Below the pieces are notes generated by a model, which saw nothing but the letters and a program-made list of their open reading frames with translations, had not been told where the DNA came from and ran no database searches. A program made the position numbers and the translations under genes. Below, piece after piece: positions 23,901 to 33,400 of a stretch of 64,000 bases of DNA. The stretch is from Diaphorobacter nitroreducens (lineage in GTDB: Bacteria > Pseudomonadota > Gammaproteobacteria > Burkholderiales > Burkholderiaceae_C): the NCBI GenBank assembly GCA_003755025.1, contig RJVL01000008.1:62001-126000 (forward strand). Direction: 5' to 3'. Position 1 is the stretch's first letter; each line of letters opens with the position of its first letter.

Positions 23901-24347
23901 TCAGTAGTCGAAGGCCCGCACGCCCTTGGCAGCGCGGCAGGTTTCGATGGTGTTGCGAATGAGCTGTGACACGTCCATCGCGTTGGGGATGGCGTTGATC
24001 AGCAGCGTGGGGCACGAGGCATCTGTCGTGTGCAGAGTGATCCGGCCTCGGCCAAAGATGGTTTGCATCAGCGTGCTGCCGATGGACATGTCCTTGACTC
24101 GGTACAGCTCCAGGGACTCCACCCGTTTGACGATGATCCCGGACTCCACAAGCAGCCGCTGGTCGGTCAGTGTGTAGCGGTGATTCGCCGTGGCCAGGTA
24201 GCGGTACAAGGCCCAGGCCACTGGAAACAGCAGCCAGAAGCAGAACAGGGCAAACACAAACACCCCGGCGTTCACCACCTGTCCCTCCGAGGCCGACCAC
24301 AGCACATGCACCTCGGGCATCGCGTTGATACCGGAGTGAACCGGCAT
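23901..24347 (-). CDS. PH-domain membrane protein of the transfer region
   Basis: A small membrane protein with a hydrophobic hairpin (AGVFVFALFCFWLLFPVAWALY) followed by a bacterial PH domain (YTLTDQRLLVESGIIVKRVESLELYRVKDM, then TIFGRGRITLHTTDA), like YdbS/YdbT families. I chose the ATG at 24347 because GGAG lies 9 nt upstream. Another ATG at 24407 is in frame, but a promoter box (TATTCT, 24414-24419) would make that start nearly leaderless. It is the first gene of the four-gene operon below the P1 operator. Its role is unknown. Confidence 0.8.
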   Translation of the reverse strand: MPVHSGINAMPEVHVLWSASEGQVVNAGVFVFALFCFWLLFPVAWALYRYLATANHRYTLTDQRLLVESGIIVKRVESLELYRVKDMSIGSTLMQTIFGRGRITLHTTDASCPTLLINAIPNAMDVSQLIRNTIETCRAAKGVRAFDY

Positions 24348-24407
24348 CGCCGCTGACTCCAGGGCCGACCTGCCCGCTGGTGCTGCTGAAGTAGGGTCTG
24401 TGTGCAT

Positions 24408-24508
24408 GGAGTCAGAATAGAAGGGCGGTTGAAGGCTGTCAGCACGCAAGCCTGGGTTACGTGACGGAGGGTAAGCGCTTGACGCTACCTGGAAAACATG
24501 CTATTCAA
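24408..24508. promoter_or_regulatory. P1: palindromic operator with divergent promoters
   Basis: The core CCTGGGTTACGTGACGGAGG (24451-24470) is centred on ACGT. Leftward, CTGACA (mirrored at 24437-24442) is followed after 17 nt by TATTCT (24414-24419) and drives the PH/dsbC operon. Rightward, TTGACG (24479-24484) with 17 nt to TATTCA leads toward 24812. The same core occurs at 45916 and 46344, again next to a -35-like box. It is probably the binding site of an ICE transfer regulator. Confidence 0.6.
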
Positions 24509-24743
24509 GGCGCGCGTCATCTTTGTAGTTTTCGGCCTCTCGCTGGAGCGCTATGCGTAGCGCTTCGTCCTCGCTCGTAGCCTCGACCCGCATGTAGTCG
24601 TCGCTCATCCAGGTGTGGGCCGCACCTTCTTCGACGGATTGCACCGTGCCATCGGGCCACACCCGGTAGCTGCCCGTGGCCTCGGGATCGCCCATGCACG
24701 GGGCAGGCCGTGAACCGATCGGTGTTGTTGCTGAGTGGCTCAT
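24501..24743 (-). CDS. Small acidic protein of unknown function
   Basis: An 80-aa frame from the ATG at 24743. The sequence is protein-like (SYRVWPDGTVQSVEEG, then YMRVEATSEDEALRIALQRE) with an acidic, helical C-terminus and no signal peptide. The ribosome site is weak. An alternative start is the ATG 16 codons later (MGDPEATG). It runs toward the P1 operator and is divergent from the small membrane-protein gene at 24812. The function is not recognised, and it may be a spurious call. Confidence 0.45.
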   Translation of the reverse strand: MSHSATTPIGSRPAPCMGDPEATGSYRVWPDGTVQSVEEGAAHTWMSDDYMRVEATSEDEALRIALQREAENYKDDARLE

Positions 24744-24811
24744 GGCAATTGACGGACAGGAGTTGTCCCATTCATCATGGGATGCAGGGGAACGAACCAC
24801 AGGAGAGAGAA

Positions 24812-25063
24812 ATGAACCATGTTGACTACCTCAAGCGGCTGGGCCTGCAAGGCGGCAGGCTGGTGTGGCGCGTGCTCATGATCCTGGGGCCGGTGATGGG
24901 CGCTGCGTTGTGGCAGGTGGTACGTGCGGGAGCGAGCGCGTATGCCGAGCAAGAAGAACGAAATCCAATAATTAGTTCTCGTCTTGAAGCTGTTGATGCA
25001 CTGAACGAAGGAAAGATCGGAGCTGCTGAGATGGCTTACTATGAAGAGGTTTATGGAGACTGA
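24812..25063 (+). CDS. Small membrane protein, 83 aa
   Basis: The ATG at 24812 follows AGGAGAGAGA closely, a strong ribosome site. The product has one transmembrane helix (VWRVLMILGPVMGAALWQVV, residues ~18-37) and a charged cytoplasmic tail ending AEMAYYEEVYGD. It is the only plus-strand gene between the two minus-strand transfer operons and stops 3 nt before the convergent TraG-N gene ends. The lower GC of its second half (AAATCCAATAATTAG) is unlike its neighbours. Function unknown. Confidence 0.65.
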   Translation: MNHVDYLKRLGLQGGRLVWRVLMILGPVMGAALWQVVRAGASAYAEQEERNPIISSRLEAVDALNEGKIGAAEMAYYEEVYGD

Positions 25064-25065
25064 AG

Positions 25066-26706
25066 TCATCTGACCTTGCCCTTCGTTGCAATCGAAGTGG
25101 ACGCACTTGCGCTGTTTTTAGCGTGGCCCTCGGTCTGCCGTGCTATGTCGGTCAACTGTCCACCAACGTGCAAACCGATCCACCCCATCATTGCCGTCCA
25201 TATCAACGGCAACCCAATGAACAAGGTCAACAACAGGATATTCAGAATCATCCGTTTGTAGCCCTGGGGAGTTGAGCCACTGGCCAGGTGCGTCAACTCC
25301 TGAAGCAGGATGTTCCCTTGGCCGCCTGGGTACATGGAGTCGATCAAGCGTGCATCTACCCACTGCGCGATGAACCACATTGCGGCCCAGAGCTTGACGG
25401 TAAAGATCGCCACGGCCCCGTAAAACATCGCTTTCAGGTCGAAGCCGCTCAGGAACACCACCAGCGGCAGGAACATATAGATGCCCATGAGCACCAGCGC
25501 CTGCATCATCGGCAACGCCGTGATGAGGGGCGTGAAGGCCACACCCGCAACCGCTGCGGCCGAGCCAACACCAATGGTGCTCAGGGCGCCCCCGGCGATG
25601 CGCCCAATGCTGGTCGCCACGTCATAGTCCGACCCGGAAATCCGATCCTGATCGACAAAGCTGGGATTGGCCTTGGCCTGTGCCAGCCTGGCAAAGGAGT
25701 CCTTACGCTGGTCATTGCTGCCCCAGGTCATGGCGCTGGCACCGACGTTCAGCAGCTGCTGCCACGTTGATGAGTGAGAAATCATCTGCTCGCGCACGCC
25801 CTGCGTGGAATCCTCCCACCACTCCTTGCAGGTGGGGCGCCCCCAGGCGGGATTGATCACGCCGGGATTGGGCGGCGGCAGGCCGCTGCTGGGGTTGTAG
25901 TAGTCCGTGTCCCGCGTGAAATCCACCGCGAACCCAGGCACCGGGTTGTAGCTGCGCATATGGGCATAGAACCCCGGCTCGGTGCGAAACAGCTGGCTTC
26001 CCATCCAGTCCACGTCGGTCGGGCCATAGGGCTTGTTGGTGGGGTCAAGGATGGTCTGGCCCGTGGGGGAAATATCCCCCGCGGTCAGTGTCAGGTAGCG
26101 GCTGCGCGCCGGAATGAAGCACTCGCTGTAGAAGCGCTGAACGGAGTTGAGCACCTTCGGGTCTTCAATGGTGGCGGTGCGCGCCAGGTCTTCGACCATG
26201 CGGATCGAATTGCCGGAATTGTTCAGGCCGTTGCGCACGGCGTTGTTCACGCCCGAGCTGATGGCCATCACCGAATACCACCAGGCGGGCACATAGGACA
26301 GATTGCCGGTTCCGCTCATCGAACCATCGACACTGTCATGCATGGCGCTGTCGAAGCCCGAGCCCGTGCCACCGTCGCGCGAGCCCTGCACCGGGCTGGG
26401 CGCCAGCGGCGTGGCCGGCGGCATATAGGCCAGGTTGGTGTGGTGCAGCGAGGTGATGGGCGTGGTCGCAAAACATACCGACATCACGAACAGCGCCAGG
26501 ATCAGGCGCGTCATTGCGCGCTCCAGCAGGGCCAGCACGCCCGAACTCTCCAGACCCTGCTCCTTGGCCTCGCGCCAGCTCTGGAAGATGATGATGGCAA
26601 ACGGGATGATCACCAGGCCAGTGCCGGTGATGACTTCGCCAATGATGTTGGCGAAGGCCCAGCCGTACATGGTGGTGAAGATTTCCAGGTAGCTGTCGAG
26701 CTGCAT
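25066..26706 (-). CDS. traG: Conjugal transfer TraG-N-like mating-pair protein
   Basis: A 546-aa polytopic inner-membrane protein. The N-terminus (YLEIFTTMYGWAFANIIGEV, then IIPFAIIIFQSW) has the start typical of TraG-N domains of MPF-G/F systems. Further helices lie around residues 80-95, 370-440 and 490-520. The long central section (about 130-350) is periplasmic and rich in Pro/Ser/Thr/Tyr. TraG-N proteins stabilise mating pairs and help pilus assembly. It is the last gene of the long transfer operon, as in other PFGI-1-like ICEs. No terminator is visible before the convergent 24812 gene. Confidence 0.85.
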   Translation of the reverse strand: MQLDSYLEIFTTMYGWAFANIIGEVITGTGLVIIPFAIIIFQSWREAKEQGLESSGVLALLERAMTRLILALFVMSVCFATTPITSLHHTNLAYMPPATPLAPSPVQGSRDGGTGSGFDSAMHDSVDGSMSGTGNLSYVPAWWYSVMAISSGVNNAVRNGLNNSGNSIRMVEDLARTATIEDPKVLNSVQRFYSECFIPARSRYLTLTAGDISPTGQTILDPTNKPYGPTDVDWMGSQLFRTEPGFYAHMRSYNPVPGFAVDFTRDTDYYNPSSGLPPPNPGVINPAWGRPTCKEWWEDSTQGVREQMISHSSTWQQLLNVGASAMTWGSNDQRKDSFARLAQAKANPSFVDQDRISGSDYDVATSIGRIAGGALSTIGVGSAAAVAGVAFTPLITALPMMQALVLMGIYMFLPLVVFLSGFDLKAMFYGAVAIFTVKLWAAMWFIAQWVDARLIDSMYPGGQGNILLQELTHLASGSTPQGYKRMILNILLLTLFIGLPLIWTAMMGWIGLHVGGQLTDIARQTEGHAKNSASASTSIATKGKVR

Positions 26707-26747
26707 GATGGTTGCCTTTCTTCATTCACGGGCGATGCCTGCCGGCC

Positions 26748-27221
26748 TCACCCTCCCAAGCCCAGGTAGCGCCACAGGGTCGTCGGCCCTATGGGCACCA
26801 GCAGCAGGTAGGCCACGCCCAGCGCCAGCACGGCCGGGCGCAGCCGCAGCACGCGGGCCAGCTCGTGGCTCTTGACGATGTTGCGGGCATGGCCCCAGGC
26901 CACGATGCGCTGCCACCAGATGCCGATGGCCGCCAGCGCCAGGCATTGCACGAACAGGCCCCAGCGCTTTATGCTGGCCGCCAGCTGCAGCCAGTCCTGC
27001 AGGGTCTGCTGGCTGACCTGGGAGCGTGCGGCCAGCGAGGCCAGCAAGGCCGCGACCAGCACACAGATCAGAACGAGCAGCGCCAGGCGCAGCACCAGCC
27101 GTCCGATGCCGCGCGCCTGCTGTGCGCGAGACTTCGTGCTGTCGGCCCGGAGCGGTGTCCGCTCGCTCTTGGGCGACTCGGGAGGTGGTGTGTGCTGCGT
27201 CATGTTCCGCTCCAGGCTCAT
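26748..27221 (-). CDS. Small membrane protein of the transfer operon
   Basis: A 157-aa protein with an N-terminal polar, Pro/Ser/Thr-rich segment and three hydrophobic helices (LVLRLALLVLICVLVAALLA, LFVQCLALAAIGIWW, VLALGVAYLLLVPI). The start overlaps the upstream stop (ATGA); a second ATG six codons later is possible. It lies between the TIGR03755 gene and traG-N. A gene of this size is common at this position in relatives, with no known function. Confidence 0.72.
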   Translation of the reverse strand: MSLERNMTQHTPPPESPKSERTPLRADSTKSRAQQARGIGRLVLRLALLVLICVLVAALLASLAARSQVSQQTLQDWLQLAASIKRWGLFVQCLALAAIGIWWQRIVAWGHARNIVKSHELARVLRLRPAVLALGVAYLLLVPIGPTTLWRYLGLGG

Positions 27222-28612
27222 GGCTTGACGCGGCCGTTGTCCAGCGGTGCCGGATCGGGCCTGCGGCCGTCCGGTACACGCATGGCCTGGGTGTCGGCCT
27301 GCAGCTGGCCGCCCATGATGGCCAGCGCCGTCTCGGCGGTCAGCTCCTTGCGGACTCGGGACTCGTACATCAGATCGTCGATGTAGCGCGTCAGGCGGTT
27401 GATGGTGTCCTGGGTGTCGCGCATGGCATCGCCCGCGGCCGTGACCTCGGGCAGGCTGATGCCGGTCAGCAGCGCCGCACGGGCCACGAGGGCCTTGTCG
27501 ATCACGCGGTGCATGGCCAGCTCCTGGGACAGGCGATTCACGGCGATGCTGCGCGTCTCCAACGGCAGGCGGCGCAGCGCATCGAGCAGTTGCGGGCTCA
27601 CGGCCATGCCGGGCGCGGCGATGTTCTGCAACTCGGCATAGGTGGCGGGCGTGCCCGCGCCCGTGCCCGAACTGGCGAGGACGTTCAGCTTCGGCGCCAC
27701 CAGGTTGAACTCGTCCTCGTACTTGGGGCCCAGGCCAGCGGCCGTGGTCACGGTGGTCGGAGTGGGACAGCCGGGTGTCCCTTCCGTGCAGGTGTAGATG
27801 CGCTTGTCGCCCAGCACCTCGGTGGTGAACTTGGCCAGGTCGTTGGGCGTTGGGAAGGCCCGTACCAGGCGCGCATCCTTTTCCAGGGCACTTGCGGAAT
27901 AGTTGGTGGTAGGCGATGCCGTGGCCGGCTTGTTCAGCGTGACGTTGTAGCCCGCAATCGAGATGTCATGGATGGGAGAGATGGGCTTGGAAGAGGCGCC
28001 GCCGGCAAGCCCGCCGAACCAGGGTATGCCGCGGATATGGGCCTCGTTGTTCTTGGTCAGGTCGAGCTTGGCCTGCACCACGTCACCTCCGGCCGTGGCC
28101 TTGATCTTCCACAGGTCGCCCTGGGCTATCTTCACCCAGTCCTCATAGGGATTCTGCCCCTGGCGGATGACGGCCTCCATCTCTTCGCAGGTCTTGAGCG
28201 CGGCACCGATCATGGTGTCGGCCTTGAGCGAGTAGTTCTGGAACAGCTGGTACAGGCCCGGTTGGGCACGTTGCAGCACATACAGCGGCAGCGAGGCAAT
28301 GCCGGCCTTCACCGCGTTGCTGACCTGCGTGCCCAGGCTGCTGAAGCCGTTCATCAGGTTCGACCAGGACAGGCCGATGTCGAACTTCCCGCAGGAGTAG
28401 TTCAGGCGCAGATTGCCCTGTATGCCCAGGGTGTTCGCCAGCTGCCCGCGGTAGGCCGCAGCGCCACCCGGCGAGCCGCCACCCATGCGGTAGTAGAGCG
28501 ATGAATTGTTCACCGGCTGGGCCTGGGCCGGAGCATGGCACAGCAGGGCGCCCATGACGGCCGCCGACAGCAGGCGCAGGGCTGAGAGATGGGTGTGTGA
28601 CAAAGCAGGCAT
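27218..28612 (-). CDS. ICE transfer protein, TIGR03755 (PFL_4711) family
   Basis: A 464-aa exported protein. The signal peptide ends about residue 31 (CHAPAQA). It resembles TraH/TraU-associated periplasmic proteins of MPF-G systems: YYRMGGGSPGGAAAYRG near the mature start, SCGKFDIGLSWSNLMN, and the long middle with CEEMEAVI. Cys pairs (CTEGTPGC) are likely disulfides. The C-terminal quarter is helical (RYIDDLMYESRVRKELTAE). Gene order after the TIGR03756 and TIGR03757 genes matches the ICE family. It acts in the periplasm in pilus or channel assembly. Confidence 0.85.
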   Translation of the reverse strand: MPALSHTHLSALRLLSAAVMGALLCHAPAQAQPVNNSSLYYRMGGGSPGGAAAYRGQLANTLGIQGNLRLNYSCGKFDIGLSWSNLMNGFSSLGTQVSNAVKAGIASLPLYVLQRAQPGLYQLFQNYSLKADTMIGAALKTCEEMEAVIRQGQNPYEDWVKIAQGDLWKIKATAGGDVVQAKLDLTKNNEAHIRGIPWFGGLAGGASSKPISPIHDISIAGYNVTLNKPATASPTTNYSASALEKDARLVRAFPTPNDLAKFTTEVLGDKRIYTCTEGTPGCPTPTTVTTAAGLGPKYEDEFNLVAPKLNVLASSGTGAGTPATYAELQNIAAPGMAVSPQLLDALRRLPLETRSIAVNRLSQELAMHRVIDKALVARAALLTGISLPEVTAAGDAMRDTQDTINRLTRYIDDLMYESRVRKELTAETALAIMGGQLQADTQAMRVPDGRRPDPAPLDNGRVKP

Positions 28613-28627
28613 TGCCTTACTCCGTGG

Positions 28628-29986
28628 TCAGGGAACCGTAAAAAGATAGATGCCACGGCGCTGGCAGCAGTCGTAGTTGTGCCAGAGGTTCCAGACATAG
28701 CCGTCCGTGGAACTGGTCTTGAAGTCGCCGAATGAGGCCAGTGACAACGAGTCGTTGTCACCGAACTCGATGCAGGAGGTGCTGGAGGGCGACAGCATCT
28801 GCCAGCGCCTGCCACTGAACTGCGAGAAATACTTGAAACCACCGCCAGGCGACAGCGGCGTGTAGATATGCGGCTGCGCGCTTCGGGTGATGATGGATGC
28901 CACCCGTTCGGCATACACCGCCGAGGCCTTGACCGGGTGCGACTGCACCAGCTTGCCGGTGCGCGGATAGCGCCCGCCCCAGGTGCTGAGCGCGGGCGAC
29001 TTGCTGACCTCCTGCATCGTGGGAATCCAGCTCGCCGGGTACAGCATTTCCACGGGAATCAGCTCGCGCCAGAACAGCGAATCCAGATCCGACTGGAAAT
29101 GCAGCGTGAAGGCCGATGCCGAGCCGGGGCAGAACAGCGAGCCGAGCGGGTAGCCGCCACCGCTGGCGCCCTGGGCTATCTGCATGACGGTCTGCAGCGG
29201 CCCCAGATCCACCCCCGTCAACTTGGAAACCGTGATGCCCAGATCGCCCAGCTTCATGCCCGCGTTCATGAGGCTGCCGACATTGCCGATGGCCGACTGC
29301 AGCTTGCCGAGATAGCCGGGAACGGCGGCAATCTTGCCCAGAATGTCGGAAGGCGCCTTGGCCAGGCTGGCGGCGCCGGCCAGGACGTTGTTGGTGAGCG
29401 TCCCCGGCACGGACAGCCATTGCTGCTGGATGTTGGGCAGCTCCTGATAGGGGAATTTCATCAGCTCGCTGACTCCCGGCACGCCAAAGGCACCTGGCAG
29501 GCTGGGCAGGGTGCCGCTGGCGAGCGTGGCCAGGATCATGCCTGCAGGGTTGCCGATGGCGTCCACGCTCTTGAACGTGGCCATTTCCCGGTGCTCGCGC
29601 GCCGAGCTGGAGGAAGAATCGACCGGCATGCCCATCATCGCCGAGCCCACGGCACTCATGGTCGCCGCCAGTGGCTTGCCGATGTCCAGCCAGGGGTGGG
29701 TCAGCGGCTCGTGGTAGCTGCTGACAATCGCATCGGGCACATAGTGGCTGATGCGTATCGACGTGCGAATCGTGCAGCCCTTGAGGGTGCAGTACAGGAA
29801 GAAGCAAATGCCCTTGACCTGGTAACTGAGGCAGCTGGGCATGGCGGCGATGGTCTTGGTGAGGATCATCGGCGTGGTGATGGTGTCTGCCCGTGCAGGC
29901 AAGGCCATGGAACAGGCCAGGGCCAACACCAATGGGGCCAGCAGGCAGCGACGGGCCAGCTGCTGCAATGCCGTGCAGATCATCAT
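28628..29986 (-). CDS. ICE transfer protein, TIGR03756 (PFL_4710) family, TraU-like
   Basis: A 452-aa exported Cys-rich protein. The signal peptide ends ALPARA around residue 33. TraU-like features: YQVKGICFFLYCTLKGCTIRTS near the mature N-terminus, SLFCPGSASAFTLHFQSDLDSLFWRELIP in the middle, and NLWHNYDCCQRRG at the C-terminus. TraU-type proteins are needed for DNA transfer and pilus assembly. I chose the ATG at 29986, which overlaps the TIGR03757 stop; a much longer open frame upstream is a shadow of the neighbouring gene. The many Cys make it a likely client of the DsbC-like protein. Confidence 0.87.
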   Translation of the reverse strand: MMICTALQQLARRCLLAPLVLALACSMALPARADTITTPMILTKTIAAMPSCLSYQVKGICFFLYCTLKGCTIRTSIRISHYVPDAIVSSYHEPLTHPWLDIGKPLAATMSAVGSAMMGMPVDSSSSSAREHREMATFKSVDAIGNPAGMILATLASGTLPSLPGAFGVPGVSELMKFPYQELPNIQQQWLSVPGTLTNNVLAGAASLAKAPSDILGKIAAVPGYLGKLQSAIGNVGSLMNAGMKLGDLGITVSKLTGVDLGPLQTVMQIAQGASGGGYPLGSLFCPGSASAFTLHFQSDLDSLFWRELIPVEMLYPASWIPTMQEVSKSPALSTWGGRYPRTGKLVQSHPVKASAVYAERVASIITRSAQPHIYTPLSPGGGFKYFSQFSGRRWQMLSPSSTSCIEFGDNDSLSLASFGDFKTSSTDGYVWNLWHNYDCCQRRGIYLFTVP

Positions 29987-30432
29987 GGCTTGCCTCCCGG
30001 CTGGCGGCGCGCCAGCTCCAGGGCCTGCTGCACGTCCGTGATGCCATAGACCACGGTCTTGCGGTTGATGACGATGGCCGGAATGCGGCTGAGCCGGTAG
30101 TTGGCGGCCAGGGTGAGGCCCTGGGCGGCCGATTCCACCTGCGGCTGCACCTGGCGGCGGATGCGCGCCTCGTTGGCGGCTATCCACTGCTGCGCCTCGG
30201 CCTCGGTCTGGGGCAGGTTCTGGTTGATGGCGGCCTCGATGTTGCGCATGGCATCGAGCCGGTACACCTTGAGCTGGTAGGGCAGGGCGGGCGAGGGCTC
30301 GGGCGTCACCAGCATCGCCGAGTTGGCGAACACCTCCACCGTCATGACCGCAGCCGCGCCGCCCTGGGCGTGGGCGGCGCCGGCCAGCAGCAGGGCGGCG
30401 AGCGTGCATGCGAGCCGGTGGTGGCGGGTCAT
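29983..30432 (-). CDS. ICE transfer protein, TIGR03757 (PFL_4709) family, TrbC/thioredoxin-like
   Basis: A 149-aa exported protein (signal peptide to AHA, residue 22). The mature part, VMTVEVFANSAMLVTP...YRLDAMRNIEAAINQNLP and RIPAIVINRKTVVYGITDV, has the pattern of thioredoxin-like TrbC/TraW-associated proteins with a conserved Pro loop but no CxxC. It overlaps traC upstream and the TIGR03756 gene downstream by four bases, so it is translationally coupled to both. Role: periplasmic assembly of the type IV secretion channel. Confidence 0.85.
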   Translation of the reverse strand: MTRHHRLACTLAALLLAGAAHAQGGAAAVMTVEVFANSAMLVTPEPSPALPYQLKVYRLDAMRNIEAAINQNLPQTEAEAQQWIAANEARIRRQVQPQVESAAQGLTLAANYRLSRIPAIVINRKTVVYGITDVQQALELARRQPGGKP

Positions 30433-33400
30433 GAGCGTGTCCTCGCCAGTTCACGCGCCACCATCATGGCGGCCTGCATCTCGGTGCAGCCATGCTGCTC
30501 CATGAGACGCTTGCGCTGGGCTTTTTCGTGGCCCTCGGTCATAGCCAGGGCAATCGGCAGGGCCGGGGGCACGTTCCTGAACAGGAACTGGCCGGTCGCG
30601 GAAATCATCACCCCTTCGGTGTACTTGGGCGGCTCCTTGCGCGCCGATTCCATCAGCTTGCGCTGCTCGGGCGTCAGAGTTCGGAAGCGCGTGACCTCCT
30701 CGATCTCCGACTTGTCCATGGTCAGTAGCATCCAGTATTCGCACATGGACAGCACGCGATCCATGCTGCCGGGGAAGTCCTTCAGGTTCTGCGTCGCCAG
30801 CCAGAACCAGATGTTCAGCTTGCGCCACATCTTCGTGCCCTTGGCAATCTTCGGGCCGAGCAGGTCGTTGGTCGTGATCAGGTGGCCCTCGTCGGTGAGG
30901 AAGATGATGGGCCTGTCCTCGGCCACGAAGCGCTCACCACGCGACTGCACCGAATCGAGCAGGCTGGTGTAGGCCACGGCCAGGGCGTCGCCATAGCCGT
31001 CCTGGGTCAGCGTGCCCATTTCCACCAAGGTCACGTCGGCGTCCGGCCAGTCCTGGCCCTCGCGGTTGAACAGCTTGCCGCGCAGGCCCTGGGTGAAGCT
31101 CATCATGGACTGGCCCATTTCCTCGGCACGGATCTGGCGCGGCCCGGACAGCGTGGCGTCCTTGTGCATGCCCATGAGCTCGATGGCCACGTCATGCGCG
31201 AGCGGGTGCGGCCGGCCTTCCTCGCGGGCGCGCGAGGCCGCACGGATGATGGCGCGCGAGATCAGATAGCGGTCGGCGCGGCCCATGCGCGCCGTCTCGC
31301 TGCTCTCGCCACCCGTGATCATCATGATGGCGGCTATCAGCATCTCACCGAGCAGGTCGCGCTTGTCCGTGGCGGCCTGGTCGTCCTCGCCCTCGGATTG
31401 CTCCGTGTCTGGATTCATTGCCGCTCCGGGCTGCGCCGCGTCGCTGTCGCCCAGCAGCGCGTCCATGACCGGTGCGTCGGGCAGGCCGGCGTTGATGCGC
31501 GCCTGGCGCTCGGCCGCATCGAAGGAGGTCATGATGTCCGCGTCATCGAGCAGCCGGTTGGCATGCACGAAGGGCGGCAGCGACACGTCGGCCTCGCTGC
31601 TCAGCGTCACCGAATGGGTGGACAGGCCCATGGTGCGGAAATAGTCCAGCAGCAGGCCGAAAGAGCGCCCGGCATCGACGATCACCAGACGCGGCCGGTG
31701 GATGGCCATCATCATCATCGCCAGGTAATTCAGCGTGGCCGATTTGCCGGCCCCGGTAGGCCCGAGCACCAGCATATGGGCGTTCTTCTTGCGGTCATGC
31801 TTGTTCAGCGGGTCGATCCAGATCGGCTCGCCGCCCCGATTCCAGAACCAGAAGCCCGGATGGTTGGTGCCGCGCGCCCGCCCATAGACCGGCAGCAGCG
31901 CCGCGATCTGCGAGGCGAAGGTCAGGCGCGAGCGGCGCAGGGCGCGGTTGTCGAAGGCGGGATCAAAGTTGAACGGCAGGCCGCGCATGAAGCCGTCCAG
32001 CGGCACCAGATCCTGGCGCGGATGGATGAAGCGCAGGCCGGTGGGCACCAGCAGGGCATTCGTCTGGGATACCGCCGTCTCCAGGGCTTCGCGGTTCGGC
32101 CCGGTCACGTACAGCGTGACCATCATCGGAAACAGCTTGTCGCCCTCGACCATGCGGTGCAACACCAGCTCGCATTCGCGGTGTGTCTCCATGGCCAGGG
32201 CATTGCGCGCACGCGAGGAATCCCGGATGCGCTCGATATGGCGCTCCAGCTTGTATTGCGGCTCCACCGTGATCGAGATCGACAGCATGGAGCCGGCCGG
32301 CAGGCGGTCAAAGCGTGCGAAGGCCTCGTTGCCGCTTTGCAGCTCCGCGGAGAAATGCCCGATCTGCGGCGATGAGCGCATGGACTGCAGTACCAGCGCC
32401 TTCACCGGCACGCCATCGAACTCGAACAGGCCATCCTCCACGTCCGAACAGGGCTCCGACAGGGTGAGCAGCTCGGCCATGTCCCAGCCAAAGATGGGGG
32501 CCGCAGCGGCGCCGGCCATGCTGCCGGTCTGCCCGGCCTGCTGGGGATCGTCGCCGGGGTAGGGCGCCAGGCGCATCAGGCCCGCATCGCTCTGCGCCCA
32601 GGGCACATCGCGGTTGAAGAAGGGCAGCAGCCATTCATAGAGGTCGCGCCCGTTGCAACGGCGTGCTTTCACCCCGGCCTCGCTGAGCGTGGCGGTCAAG
32701 GTCACGGCGACGGCCTCGATCTGCGTAGTGGCAGGCGAGGGGTCTTCGGCCAGCGAGGCAAAGCGCTTGTAGAGACAGCAGCGCACGCGCCGCTGCTGGC
32801 CGCGCCAGACCTGGCCGGTCACCTGGGTGTCGGTGAACAGGCCCTGCGGGCGCGATGCCAGGTCGATATGTTCGGCCACCTCGGACAGCACCGAGCGCGT
32901 GAACGGGGACTGCAGGACGTTGCTGGCCCGCTCCGGGTAGCGGCCGTGCTGCTCCGCGATGTAGTCGCGCAGCGCGCCATTGAGGCCATCGATGTTGCGG
33001 TCATCGTTGAGGAAGAACTGCACGATCCAGGGCGAGGCATCGGACTCGGGCAGAGCCTGCAGCGCTTCCTGCACCTTGTTGGCATGATCGACCAGGAAGT
33101 CCAGTGCCTGCGCCTCCGTGGGCACGGCGGTCAGCTCGAAGAATACGCCCAGGGTGGAACCATCCTTGAGCACAAAAACCTGCTCGTCGCCGTCATAGGA
33201 CACATAGGGCAGCATGTCCGTGAACGATGGCGGGCGCATCGCCATGCGGCGGCGTTGCCCCACGGTTTCGCCACGCCCCGGCTTGCCGCTGCGCTGCTGG
33301 CTGTCGCCGCTGTCGCGCTCCTGCCGGGTCTGACGGCCGCGCGTCCTGGCATCGCCCTGCGCACCGCTGCCGGTGGATGCGCGCCGCGCACCCAGGCCGA

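Noticed and set aside
23881-24300. 139-aa minus-strand frame overlapping the PH-domain gene
   Set aside because: Out-of-frame shadow of the PH-domain gene, which has a clear membrane hairpin and PH fold.
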